Positions 1 through 8,771 of a stretch of 64,000 bases of DNA are shown here, piece by piece. Numbering within the stretch: the first letter of the stretch is position 1; each line of letters starts with the position of its first letter. Source of the stretch: Sphingomonas sp. Ant H11 (GTDB lineage: Bacteria; Pseudomonadota; Alphaproteobacteria; Sphingomonadales; Sphingomonadaceae); contig NZ_JSBN01000063.1 in assembly GCF_000797515.1 (NCBI RefSeq), forward strand, positions 1-64,000, written 5' to 3'. The notes under the pieces were generated by a model, which did no database searches, was not told where the DNA came from, and saw only the letters and a list, made by a program, of their open reading frames with translations. The position numbers were made by a program, and so were the translations under genes.

Positions 1-11
1 ACCCCTACCCG

Positions 12-31
12 CCCCTCCCTTACAGGAGGGG
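12..31. repeat. CCCCTCC/GGAGGGG short inverted repeat
   Basis: A 7-bp inverted repeat (CCCCTCC and GGAGGGG, six bases apart) lies just upstream of tgt. The right arm overlaps the purine-rich ribosome-binding region of that gene. Similar CCTCCC/GGGAGG hairpins recur near 7,600, 8,740 and 26,080, so it looks like a small dispersed family rather than a single regulatory site. Confidence 0.6.
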
Positions 32-41
32 AGGAAGCAAG

Positions 42-1190
42 ATGACCCAACCGCCCCGTTTCGCCTTCACCATCCACGCCACCGACGGCAAAGCCCGCAC
101 CGGCGAAATCGCGATGCGCCGGGGCACGATCCGCACGCCCGCCTTCATGCCGGTCGCACAGCTGCCACCGTCAAGGGCGTGAAACCAGCCGACGTCCGCG
201 CCGCCGGTGCCGATATCATCCTTGGCAATACCTATCATCTGATGCTCCGCCCCGGGGCCGAGCGCGTGGCGCGCTTGGGCGGGCTGCACGGCTTCATGGG
301 CTGGGATCGCCCGATCCTGACCGATAGCGGCGGCTATCAGGTGATGAGCCTCAGCGACCTGACCAAGCGCGACGAGAATGGCGTGACCTTCAAGTCGCAT
401 CTCGACGGCACCCGCCACACGCTCAGCCCCGAACGCTCGATCGAAATCCAGCGGCTGCTCGGATCGGACATCGTGATGGCGTTTGACGAACTGGTGCCGA
501 CCACGTCGCCCCCCGAAGTGCAATCCGCCGCAATGGCGCGCTCGATGCGCTGGGCCAAGCGCAGCCGCGATGCCTTCGACAGCGGCGGTGCCCATGCCGA
601 AAATGCGGCGATCTTCGGCATCCAGCAAGGCGCGCTAGACCAGACACTGCGCGGCGACAGTGCGGCGGCGCTGATCGACATCGGCTTCGACGGATACGCC
701 GTCGGTGGCCTCGCGGTTGGCGAGGGACAGGAGGCGATGTTCGGCTGCCTTGATTTCGCGCCCGGCCAATTGCCCGCCGACAAGCCGCGCTATCTGATGG
801 GCGTGGGCAAGCCGACCGATATCGTCGGCGCGGTCGAACGTGGCATCGACATGTTCGATTGCGTGCTGCCGACGCGCTCCGGCCGCACCGGCCAGGCATT
901 CACCCGCAACGGGCCGATCAACATCCGCAACGCGAAGTTCGCCGAGGACACCGGCCCACTCGATCCGACCTGCGCCTGCCCGGTCTGTGCGACCTGGAGC
1001 CGTGCGTATCTGCATCATCTGGTCCGGTCGGGGGGAAATGCTCGGCGCGATGTTGATGACAGAGCACAATCTTTGGTTCTATCAGTCGCTGATGGCCGAT
1101 CTGCGCCGCGCGATCGCCGAAGGACGGCTCAAATCCTTCGCCGATACGTTCCGGCAGGAGTATCGAAGCCAGAGCGAGAGGGACCAATGA
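42..1190 (+). CDS. tgt: queuine/7-deazaguanine tRNA-ribosyltransferase (two frameshifts)
   Basis: Exchanges guanine 34 of GUN-anticodon tRNAs for the queuosine precursor in the cytoplasm. The ATG at 42 has GGAGG eight bases upstream. Family signatures are visible: TDSGGYQ near residue 96, the catalytic-Asp region [12 protein letters not shown] near 270, and the zinc motif CACPVC near 310 followed by a His. The full length of about 382 residues fits Tgt. The frame is broken twice. One base is missing near 156 (a GTCGGCACA-type stretch reads GTCGCACA). One G is gained in a six-G run at 1030-1035. The two changes cancel, which suggests sequencing error rather than a dead gene. The stop overlaps the start of the next gene (ATGA). 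Confidence 0.9.
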
Positions 1191-1369
1191 GCGAAATCAA
1201 CGAAATCGAAGCTGCCGCCCGCGACCATAAGCGCGTGCGTGATGCGGCCGAAGCCAAATCTGAAAAAGGCGGCAATTGGCCGGTCACCCCGATTGCGATC
1301 GGCGTTGGTGTCGGGTCCGCAGCTTTGGCGGCGGTGTTGCTCTACGTAAATCGGGATCGCAAGAAGTAG
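1187..1369 (+). CDS. small single-pass membrane protein
   Basis: A 60-residue protein whose ATG overlaps the tgt stop codon (ATGA), so it is probably translationally coupled to tgt. The first half is charged and likely helical (many Glu, Lys and Arg). The second half holds one hydrophobic segment of about 20 residues (from [11 protein letters not shown] to LLYV) and ends in a basic NRDRKK tail. I do not recognise a named family. The topology looks like a bitopic inner-membrane protein with a basic cytoplasmic C-terminus. No functional residues are evident. Confidence 0.7.
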   Translation: MSEINEIEAAARDHKRVRDAAEAKSEKGGNWPVTPIAIGVGVGSAALAAVLLYVNRDRKK

Positions 1370-1498
1370 CGGGGCGGTTTCGCGCCCGCGCCGAGAGCGC
1401 GGGAATACCAGCAAAGTGTGCCATCCGATTGACACAGCGCCGGGTCGCGCGACACAGTGGCGGCACCCGGCATCCTCTTGTCTCTCGGAGTTTCCCAA

Positions 1499-4335
1499 AT
1501 GCGCTTGTTCCGTGCCACCCTCTTAGTGGGTGCCGCCCTGCTGCCGCTGACATCCGTCGCCGCCAAGCCTACGCCCCCCGCATCCGCCCCCGCGATCAAG
1601 CCGATTGGCTTCACCGAACGCACGCTCGCCAACGGCCTTCGCGTCTATGCCATCCGCGACACGTCGACGCCCAACGTCTCGGTGCAAGTGTGGTACGATG
1701 TCGGCTCAAAGGATGACCCGGCCGGTCGCTCGGGCTTTGCGCACATGTTCGAACATCTCATGTTCAAGGCGACGCGGAATCTGGTCTCGGAGCAGATGGA
1801 CCGGCTGACCGAGGATGTCGGCGGTAACAACAACGCCTCAACCAATGACGACTATACCGAATATCACGAGACGATCCCGGCCAACCACTTGCAGCGCCTG
1901 CTGTTCGCAGAGGCCGACCGGATGGCCGCGCTCGTCGTCGAGCCGAAGAGCTTCGCCTCCGAACGCGACGTGGTGAAGGAGGAACTGCGCCAAAACACCA
2001 ATGCGCGGCCTTACGGCAAGCTGTTCTCACTCTATTTCCCGGCGATTTCTTACACCCGCCATCCTTATGCACGCGGCACGATCGGCAGCCTCGACAACCT
2101 GCAAAGTGCGCAAATCGATGACGTGCGCGCGTTCCACGCGACCTATTACCGGCCCGACAATGCCGTGCTGGTGGTCTCCGGCAATTTCGATCCCAAGCAG
2201 CTCGACGCCTGGGTCGACCAGTATTTCGCCGGGATCAAGCGCCCCACCCACCCCGATCCCGCGCGTGACGGTGACCGAGCCCGAGCGCACCTCGGCCACG
2301 CACTATGTCGTGCGTGAGGCCAATACGCCGCTGCCTGCGGTGATGATCAGCTACCCGATCCCCGCCGACAGCGACCCCGACAATGCCGCGCTGACGGTGC
2401 TCAACGCGGTCCTGTCGCAGGGTGAAAGCTCGCGGCTGTATGAGACGCTGGTCTATCGCGACCAGCTCGCGCAGAGCGCCGAAAGCGTGCTCGATTCCAA
2501 ACAGGGGCCGGGCAATCTCGCGGTGTTCGCGATCCTGGCCGGAGGCAAGAAGGCCGCAGACGGCGAAACCGCGTTGCGCCGCGAAGTCGCCCGTTTGCGC
2601 AACACGCCCGTCAGCGCTGCCGAACTGGCCGAGGCCAAGAACGAAATCCTGACCGCTGCGCTTGAATCGCGCGAAACCGCCGAGGGCAAGGGGCGCACGA
2701 TTGCCTCCTCGGTGATCATCGATCGCGACCCGCGCGCCGCCGACCGGCAACTCGCCGCGATCGGTCAGGTCACCGCCGCCGATATCCAGCGCGTTGCGGC
2801 CAAATATCTGCGCGACGAACGCTCGGCGACGATCCAGTATCTGCCCGAGGACAAGACCATCGCTGCGCCACAGAACGACCGGATCGAAGTCGCCGATACC
2901 GTCGTGGTCAAGCCGCTGGTTGTGCCGGGCACGGTTGAGGTGGTGACGCCAGCGAGCGCGGCCGAGCGGATCGCCCCGCCACCGGCTGGCCCCGCCATCG
3001 CGGCGAGCGCGCTGCCCCGCAGGAATTCAAGCTCGCCAACGGGCTGCGCGTGGTGGTGGTCGAAAAGCATGATCTCCCCCTGCTGAGCGCCTTGCTGATC
3101 GCGCAGGGCGGCGGCGCGGCGGATCCGGCCGATCGCGCCGGATTGGGCAGCCTCACCGCCGACTTGATGACCAAGGGCACCAAGACGCGCTCGGCCACCG
3201 AAATCGCGCGGCAAATCGAATCGCTCGGCGGGTCGATTTCGAGCGATGCGAGCTTCGACGGATCGAGCGTGACCGTAACCGTGAAATCCGACCAGGCCGC
3301 GCCTGCGCTCGCCATCCTGGCCGATGTGGCGCGCAATCCGGTGTTCGCATCCGAGGAAATCGAACGGGCACGGGCGCAGGCGATCGACGGTGTGCAGGTC
3401 GCGATCAAGAATCCGAGCCAGCTTGCCGGGCTCGTCGCCGCGCGGGCCGCGCTTGGCGATACCGAATATGGCCATCCGCTGTCGGGCACGCCGAACTCGC
3501 TCAAGGCGATTACCCAGGCCGACATCCGCCGCGCCTATGCCGAGGCCTGGCACCCGGACGCAGCACGCTGGTGCTGGTCGGTGACGTGACCCCGGCGCAA
3601 GCGAAGACCTTGGCGGAGAGCAATTTCGCCAATTGGACCGCACCCGCCGCGCCACCGGAAGCGGTCACGCCGGTCGCCGCCTATCCCAAACCACGCGTGA
3701 TCGTCGTCGATATGCCCGGCTCGGGCCAGGCGGGCGTGGTCGTCGCACGCCCGGGCCTCGCGCGCACAGACGCAGCCTATTATCCGGCGGCGGTCGCCAA
3801 TACCGTGCTGGGCGGCGGCTTCTCTTCGCGGCTCAATCAGGAAATCCGCATCAAGCGCGGGCTGGCCTATGGCGCGGGCAGCAGCCTGCAAGCCGGACGC
3901 GATCCCGGTGCCATCGCCGCGCGCACTTCGACCAAGAACCCCAGCGCACCGGAGACGGTGTCGATCATCCTCGCCGAAATGAAGCGGCTGGGCGCGGAAC
4001 CCGTCACCGCTGCCGAACTCGAAACCCGCAAGGCGGTGCTCGTCGGCAATTTCGGGCGCGCGACCGAGACCACTGGCGGGATTGCAGGGACGATCGGCAG
4101 CTATACCGTGCAGGGCGTGCCCCTGAGCGAGCTGGGGCGCTATACCCAGCGCGTCGCGGCGGTCGATCCGGCAGCGGTGCAGGCAGCGGCGGCAAAGCTG
4201 CTCGACCCAAGCGTGGCGAGCATCGTCGTGGTCGGCGACGCCAAGCTGTTCCTGCCCGAACTGCGCAAGACCTATCCCGACGCGGAAGTGATCGCGGCGG
4301 ATGCGCTGAAGCTCGACAGCGCTTCGCTCAAATAG
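1499..4335 (+). CDS. secreted M16 family zinc metallopeptidase, two-unit form (three frameshifts)
   Basis: Pitrilysin-type peptidase of about 945 residues. It starts at the ATG at 1499 with a signal peptide (MRLFRATLLVGAALLPL...), so it acts in the periplasm or outside the cell. The first M16 unit carries the inverted zinc motif HMFEH near residue 85 and a downstream ERDVVKEE third-ligand region. The second unit begins near 3,030 (FKLANGLRVVVVEK) and lacks HxxEH, as expected for the inactive half. The frame changes near 2,245, 3,018 and 3,560; with three single-base corrections the protein is continuous. It sits between tgt and a wall hydrolase with no visible operon partner. Confidence 0.9.
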
Positions 4336-4399
4336 GGTCCGCGCGGCGAAACCCTTGCATTAACCAACAAGTGTTTCGCCGCGGGACGCCGCAAAATCG

Positions 4400-5456
4400 G
4401 TGGCATCGCGGGGCTCCGAGATCGGGTATGGGCGACGCGTGCGCGTGTGGACGATCCTCGGTTGGTTACAGACTCGGCGGCTGAGCAAGCTCGGCCTCGT
4501 CGGCCTGTGCGCGCTGATGCTGGCAGGCGTGTCGGCACACGCCGCCTTGCGCGCGATCGTCGATCAGCAGGCCAAGGCGTCCCGCAACGCCGCGCCGCCG
4601 ACCGGGTATGAAGCCGAGGATCATTTCCCCGGTTCTGCCTATTTCTACACGGCCGATGAGGCACCCGTCCCGGCGCGCGGTGCGACCGGCACGATCGCGC
4701 TGCCAGACCTGCCCTTGCCCCCCCGGCGCAGCGACGCTGGCCCCCGACGGGTCAATCCATCCCGCAGCCCCCTTCTCGCTCGCTTATGCCAGCGCGACCG
4801 ATCGCGGGCGGGCGCTACAATGCCTGACCACCGCCATTTACTATGAAGCCGCGACCGAGCCCGATGCCGGGCAGCGGGCAGTCGCGCAGGTCATCCTCAA
4901 CCGCGTGCGCCATCCCGCCTTTCCGGCGACAGTGTGCGGGGTGGTGTTTCAGGGGTCCGATCATGCCGGATGCCAGTTCAGCTTCGCCTGTGACGGGTCG
5001 CTGCAACGCGGGACACCTGGCAAGGCGGCGTGGCTGCGCGCGCTGAACGTCGCCGCCGCTGCGCTGGGGGGCCATGTCATGGCGCAGGTCGGGATGGCGA
5101 CGCACTACCATACCTATGCCGTCACGCCGGCGTGGAACCGCAGCCTGGTGATGACGGCGGCGATCGGCGCACATTTCTTTCACCGCTGGCAAGGCTGGTG
5201 GGGCACGCCTGCCGCGTTCCGCCAGAGCTACGTCGGGGGTGAGCCGGTGCCGGGACCGCTGGCGCGGATCACCCCGACGCCCGTCATCGCCGCTGCGCCT
5301 CCTCCCCCAGCCGCCCCGAAGACGGCGAGCGCCGCGATCCAGCCCGCCTATGCGCAAGCGAGCCTGCCAGTCGCACCTCGCCCTGCCGCCGATACGCTGC
5401 CAGGCGACTCGCAAATCCTCGACCGCTGGAAGGATTCGGGCAAGCCGCTGCGCTAG
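4400..5456 (+). CDS. SleB-type cell wall hydrolase (Hydrolase_2; one frameshift)
   Basis: Predicted peptidoglycan hydrolase of the SleB/CwlJ (Hydrolase_2) family, about 350 residues. The N-terminus has a basic stretch and then one hydrophobic segment (LSKLGLVGLCALMLAGV), a signal anchor that places it at the periplasmic face. The catalytic domain starts near TAIYYEAATEP and includes the conserved AVAQVILNRVRHP and GCQFSFACDG blocks. The C-terminus is Ala/Pro-rich. A run of seven C at 4718-4724 probably has one extra base: the frame changes there between the linker and the domain. GTG at 4400 is the upstream limit; an in-frame GTG about 13 codons later is also possible. Confidence 0.8.
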
Positions 5457-5461
5457 CTCCG

Positions 5462-5557
5462 CGTCACCCCGGCCTTGTGCCGGGGTCTACCATGGTCTTC
5501 CTCCAACACCTGCAGGATTTGCCGCCCGGTGGCCCCCGGGACGAGCCCGGGGTGACG
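5462..5557. repeat. sphingomonad-type palindromic repeat (GTCACCCCGG...CCGGGGTGAC)
   Basis: About 95 bases between convergent genes. The left part is a CACCCCGGCCTTGTGCCGGGGT hairpin and the right part a CCCCGGGACGAGCCCGGGGTGAC hairpin, with the outer ends complementary to each other. The same core (CACCCCGG-CTTGT-CCGGGG) recurs at 29.79 and 39.43 kb, also between convergent genes. It may act as a bidirectional terminator. Confidence 0.75.
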
Positions 5558-5579
5558 AAATTGGCGCGGTCCTTTCGCC

Positions 5580-7487
5580 TTACTTCCCTGCCCCCAGATA
5601 TTTGTCGAACCACGCCAGCGTGCGCCGCCGCACATCGGCGGCGTTGACCGGATTGCGGATGCCGTGGCCCTCTTCGGGGTAGATCACCAGGCTGGTCGGC
5701 ACGCCCATATCGTGCAGCCCGTGCCAATATTCGATCGACTGCGTCGGCGGCACCTCAATGTCGCGTTCGCCGACATAGATGAAGGTCGGGGTGTGCGCCT
5801 GCTTGATGAAATTGACCGCCGAGACATCCTCATACGCCTTGCGGTCGTCGTACATCGTCTTGCCGAAGAACGGCAGCATCCACTGATCGATGCCGTTGGT
5901 GCCATAATAGCTCACCCAATTGCTGAGACCCGCGCCCGCGACGATCGCCTTGAAGCGATTGGTCTGGGTGTTGGCCCACATCGACATGAAGCCGCCATAG
6001 CTGCCGCCCGTCAGGCCCAGACGGGCATCATCGACCGGCGCGACCTTCTCGACCGCGTCGATCCCGGTCAGGATATCGCGCAAGTCGCCCCCACCGAAAT
6101 CCCGCTTGTTGGCGGCGGTGAACGCCTCGCCCTGGCCATAGCTGCCGCGCGGATTGGGCAGGAAGATGTAATAGCCCGCCGCCAGCAGATCGCCAAAGCC
6201 CCCGCCAAAATAGGGAACGTTCGCGGAGGATGGCCCGCCATGCACGATCGTGACCATCGGGGCTTTCTTGACCGGGTCGGCCCCAAGTGGCGCGAGCAGC
6301 CAGCCCTGGACGGTGAAACCGTCATTTTTCCACGTAATGCTGCGCGCGGTCATCGCCGCGGGGACAGCATCATTGTCATGGGTGATCTGGACCGGTGCTG
6401 TGACCGGCCCGGCAAAGATCGCCGGGGCATGCGTGAAGTCCTGCGCGACGGTGGCGACGGTCAGCCCATCCGCACTGAACGCGGCCTTGGCATCGCCCGC
6501 GGCGAGACTGGCGGGGCGGCTCCAGCCGAGACCGTCGGCGCGTTCCCCGGCAAAGGTGAACAGACCCATCCGGTCGCCGCTGAGCGCGGTGCCGCGGATA
6601 AACCGATCCTTCCACACCAGCGACGTAACCGTCAGCGTGCTGTGCGGCATAAGATTTTGCGGCTCGCCACCGGCGAAGGGCACGGTCCACACATCGCCGC
6701 CGACCGCGCCGAAATCGCTCATCAGCCCGCCAATATAGGCGACTGTCTTGCCATCGGGGGAAACGCGCGGGAAGTTGAGCTGCGTCGTCGGCTTGGCGAT
6801 CGTGCGGACCGCGCCCGTTTTCGCGTCCACCGCATCGAGCGTCGCCACCCACCAATTGTTATCGCCATTGCCCAGCGCCGAGGTGACCACGAACCCCTTG
6901 CTGTCGGGCGTCCAGTCATATTCATAGATATAGCGATCGGCCGGCGACACCGGCTTCACCGCCTCCGCCGAGACCGGCGCGCCCGACACGTCGAACACCG
7001 CGATCCGCTGCTCGTCGCTCTTTTCGCCAATTTCGCCGATCTGGCGCACCCCGGCTTGCGCCGCGCCCGCTTCCTTGGCCGCACCGATTGTCACCAGCAC
7101 CGCCAGCCGCGTCCCGTCGGGCGAGAAGCGCGGGGTTTGCGCGATGCCGCTGATCGTTGCCACGGTGCGCGCCTTGCCGTCGTGATCGAGCGCAAGCGTG
7201 ACCGTGCCCGCCTTGCGATCGCGCGCGAGCCAGGCGAGGCTGCCATCGGGCGCGAAGGTCAAGCCAGACAGGCCGCAGGCACTGGCGCACGGATCGAAGC
7301 TGCGCTGGACCTTGCCGGTCTTGGCGCTGCGCAGCGTGATCGTGCTTTTACCCGTCGCATCGCTTTCGACCGTCGCAATCGTGTCGCCCTTTGCCGACAG
7401 CGCGAGGCTGCCATAGCCGTGGACCGGTGCCGCGAGCGCGGGCGTGGCGACAGCGGAAAGCAGAAGGGCGAACACAGTGAGGCGCAT
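5580..7487 (-). CDS. secreted S9 (prolyl oligopeptidase) family peptidase
   Basis: Serine peptidase of 635 residues with an N-terminal signal peptide (MRLTVFALLLSAVATPALA), so it is exported. The N-terminal 370 or so residues look like a beta-propeller with repeated SPDG/APDG turns (FAPDGSLAWL, FSPDGTRLAV, VSPDGKTVAY). The C-terminal alpha/beta-hydrolase domain has the nucleophile elbow GGSYGG, the acid in ERDIEVPP and the His in EEGHGI. This is the acylaminoacyl/dipeptidyl peptidase layout, and substrates are presumably short peptides. It is intact here, transcribed toward the wall hydrolase, and separated from it by a palindromic repeat. Confidence 0.92.
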   Translation of the reverse strand: MRLTVFALLLSAVATPALAAPVHGYGSLALSAKGDTIATVESDATGKSTITLRSAKTGKVQRSFDPCASACGLSGLTFAPDGSLAWLARDRKAGTVTLALDHDGKARTVATISGIAQTPRFSPDGTRLAVLVTIGAAKEAGAAQAGVRQIGEIGEKSDEQRIAVFDVSGAPVSAEAVKPVSPADRYIYEYDWTPDSKGFVVTSALGNGDNNWWVATLDAVDAKTGAVRTIAKPTTQLNFPRVSPDGKTVAYIGGLMSDFGAVGGDVWTVPFAGGEPQNLMPHSTLTVTSLVWKDRFIRGTALSGDRMGLFTFAGERADGLGWSRPASLAAGDAKAAFSADGLTVATVAQDFTHAPAIFAGPVTAPVQITHDNDAVPAAMTARSITWKNDGFTVQGWLLAPLGADPVKKAPMVTIVHGGPSSANVPYFGGGFGDLLAAGYYIFLPNPRGSYGQGEAFTAANKRDFGGGDLRDILTGIDAVEKVAPVDDARLGLTGGSYGGFMSMWANTQTNRFKAIVAGAGLSNWVSYYGTNGIDQWMLPFFGKTMYDDRKAYEDVSAVNFIKQAHTPTFIYVGERDIEVPPTQSIEYWHGLHDMGVPTSLVIYPEEGHGIRNPVNAADVRRRTLAWFDKYLGAGK

Positions 7488-7594
7488 GAAAGGAAAGCTC
7501 CGTCGAGGTGATGGAGCGGTGTAGCACGGTGCTGCGGCGGGGCAACTGCTCGCGCTTCTTCTTCCGCACCATCCAAGCGCACCCGATACTCAAA

Positions 7595-7630
7595 CCCCTC
7601 CCCTCCCTGACAGGGAGCGGAGGGGAAGGG
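7595..7630. repeat. CCCCTCCC/GGAGGGG inverted repeat
   Basis: Imperfect hairpin: CCCCTCCCCTCCCTGA is followed by CAGGGAGCGGAGGGG. It lies between the holin gene and the S9 peptidase gene, both on the minus strand. It belongs to the same short family as the repeats near 12, 8,732 and 26,074. Confidence 0.6.
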
Positions 7631-7645
7631 AAAAACAAGCGCCCA

Positions 7646-8059
7646 CTATTTCTCCAGCCCCTTGGCCTTCCCCCACGACCGCGCCGCCGTGTACCCAAGA
7701 TAGCCCGTGCCGAAGAGCGCATAAAGCGGCTCCGGGATACCATTCAGATACGCATTCATCCCCGCCGCGATGTCCCTGGCCATTTGCGGTTGCGCAGCCG
7801 CGATCAGGCCCATCGGGATCGCCCACAGCAAGAGCGTATACATAACGTAGAGAAAGCTCGGCCGTGCGCGACTGGTCCAGGGATCGGCGCTTTGCGCTTC
7901 GGCCAGGATCGCCGAGATCTGCGTTTTGACCTGCTCCATCTCTTGCGTGCCCTGCAGCGTGAGCAATTTGAGCTTGGCCTCGTCGCGCGCCTTGGGGTCG
8001 GGGATGATCTTGTCGATGATGCTGGTGATGGGGCCGATCAGGCCGTCGAGAAGTCCCAT
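7646..8059 (-). CDS. holin of the 3-TM gene-transfer-agent release type
   Basis: Protein of 137 residues resembling the 3TM holin family named for gene-transfer release in alphaproteobacteria. It has an amphipathic N-terminus (MGLLDGLIGPITSIIDKIIP), a charged Lys/Glu-rich helix, and hydrophobic segments around FLYVMYTLLLWAIPMGLIAA and LYALFGTGYLGYTAA. Holins permeabilise the inner membrane and release endolysin. The ATG at 8059 has AGGAG upstream. A GH108 endolysin gene sits 74 bases upstream on the same strand, so the two form a lysis pair. No capsid, terminase or integrase genes are nearby, which fits the detached lysis locus known for GTAs such as that of Rhodobacter capsulatus. Confidence 0.82.
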   Translation of the reverse strand: MGLLDGLIGPITSIIDKIIPDPKARDEAKLKLLTLQGTQEMEQVKTQISAILAEAQSADPWTSRARPSFLYVMYTLLLWAIPMGLIAAAQPQMARDIAAGMNAYLNGIPEPLYALFGTGYLGYTAARSWGKAKGLEK

Positions 8060-8133
8060 GATCTCACTCCTGTTGAAGGTCGGAAGTCCACAAAGTCCAC
8101 GCTACGTCCCCCCAGTTTCGGGGTTCACGCGGG

Positions 8134-8673
8134 TTAACCAATGCGGTTGGCGAGCCACCCGTAGAGAAAGGCTTCATTGGCCAGGCGGCGCTCGGCAAGC
8201 GCGACATAGCGTTCGCCTTGCAACGCCTCGATTGCCTTGAGCAGCACCGCCTCGCCGCCTGCCCCGCGCCGCTTGAGAAAGGCCGCAAGCGCAGCGAGCG
8301 TCACCGCGCCGATACGCCCGTCGACGGGCATGTCAGGGTAATCGGTGGCCCCGCGATTGAGCGCGTTGAGGGCGCGTTGCAGGAAGGCGGCTGCGACCGC
8401 CGGCCCCATATTGACGCCGCTGTCGAACAGTTCAGCGGCCAGACGCGGCGCTCCCTCGGCGACGGCGTCGAAGCGCGGTGCCTCCCAATAGAGCCGCCGA
8501 TACAGCGCCCGCGCCCGTTCGAGCGGAAAGCTGCGCATCGGCCCGTCATAGCCGTTCGCGCGCGCCACGGCGGCGGTAATCCCAAACCGTGTCTCACCGC
8601 CGCGATCAGCGGGATGGTTGACGTATCCCCCTTCGCGATCCAGCACGGCGTCGATCAAGCTGTCTATGGTCAT
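8134..8673 (-). CDS. GH108 N-acetylmuramidase endolysin
   Basis: About 179 residues of the glycoside hydrolase family 108 (secretion activator/endolysin) fold. The N-terminal motif DREGGYVNHPADRGGETRFGIT carries the catalytic Glu. The C-terminal half has the peptidoglycan-binding 3 region (VDGRIGAVTLAAL). It cleaves the glycan backbone of peptidoglycan. I prefer the ATG at 8673 because AGGAGG lies five bases upstream; a GTG two codons earlier overlaps that site. There is no signal peptide, so release should depend on the adjacent holin. The pair stands alone between two peptidase genes. Confidence 0.85.
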   Translation of the reverse strand: MTIDSLIDAVLDREGGYVNHPADRGGETRFGITAAVARANGYDGPMRSFPLERARALYRRLYWEAPRFDAVAEGAPRLAAELFDSGVNMGPAVAAAFLQRALNALNRGATDYPDMPVDGRIGAVTLAALAAFLKRRGAGGEAVLLKAIEALQGERYVALAERRLANEAFLYGWLANRIG

Positions 8674-8731
8674 GGCCACCTCCTGGCATAAGGAGGTAAC
8701 CTATTTGGTTTTTGTAGGACAGCCACTGCTC

Positions 8732-8756
8732 CTCCCCTCCCTTCCAGGGAGGGGAG
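8732..8756. repeat. perfect 11-bp CTCCCCTCCCT hairpin
   Basis: CTCCCCTCCCT at 8732-8742 and AGGGAGGGGAG at 8746-8756 form a perfect stem with a three-base loop. It sits between the tricorn-like gene and the endolysin gene (both minus strand). It is the best-conserved copy of the short repeat family in this window. Confidence 0.7.
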
Positions 8757-8771
8757 AAGATGACGCCTCGC

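Noticed and set aside
1499-4335. Programmed ribosomal frameshifting in the peptidase and other split genes
   Set aside because: The breaks occur in many unrelated genes, in both directions, often twice in one gene with cancelling effect, and without slippery sites plus downstream structure.
5664-7511. 615-codon frame antisense to the S9 peptidase
   Set aside because: Arg/His/Ala-rich composition without motifs; the opposite strand encodes a complete peptidase with a signal peptide and catalytic triad.
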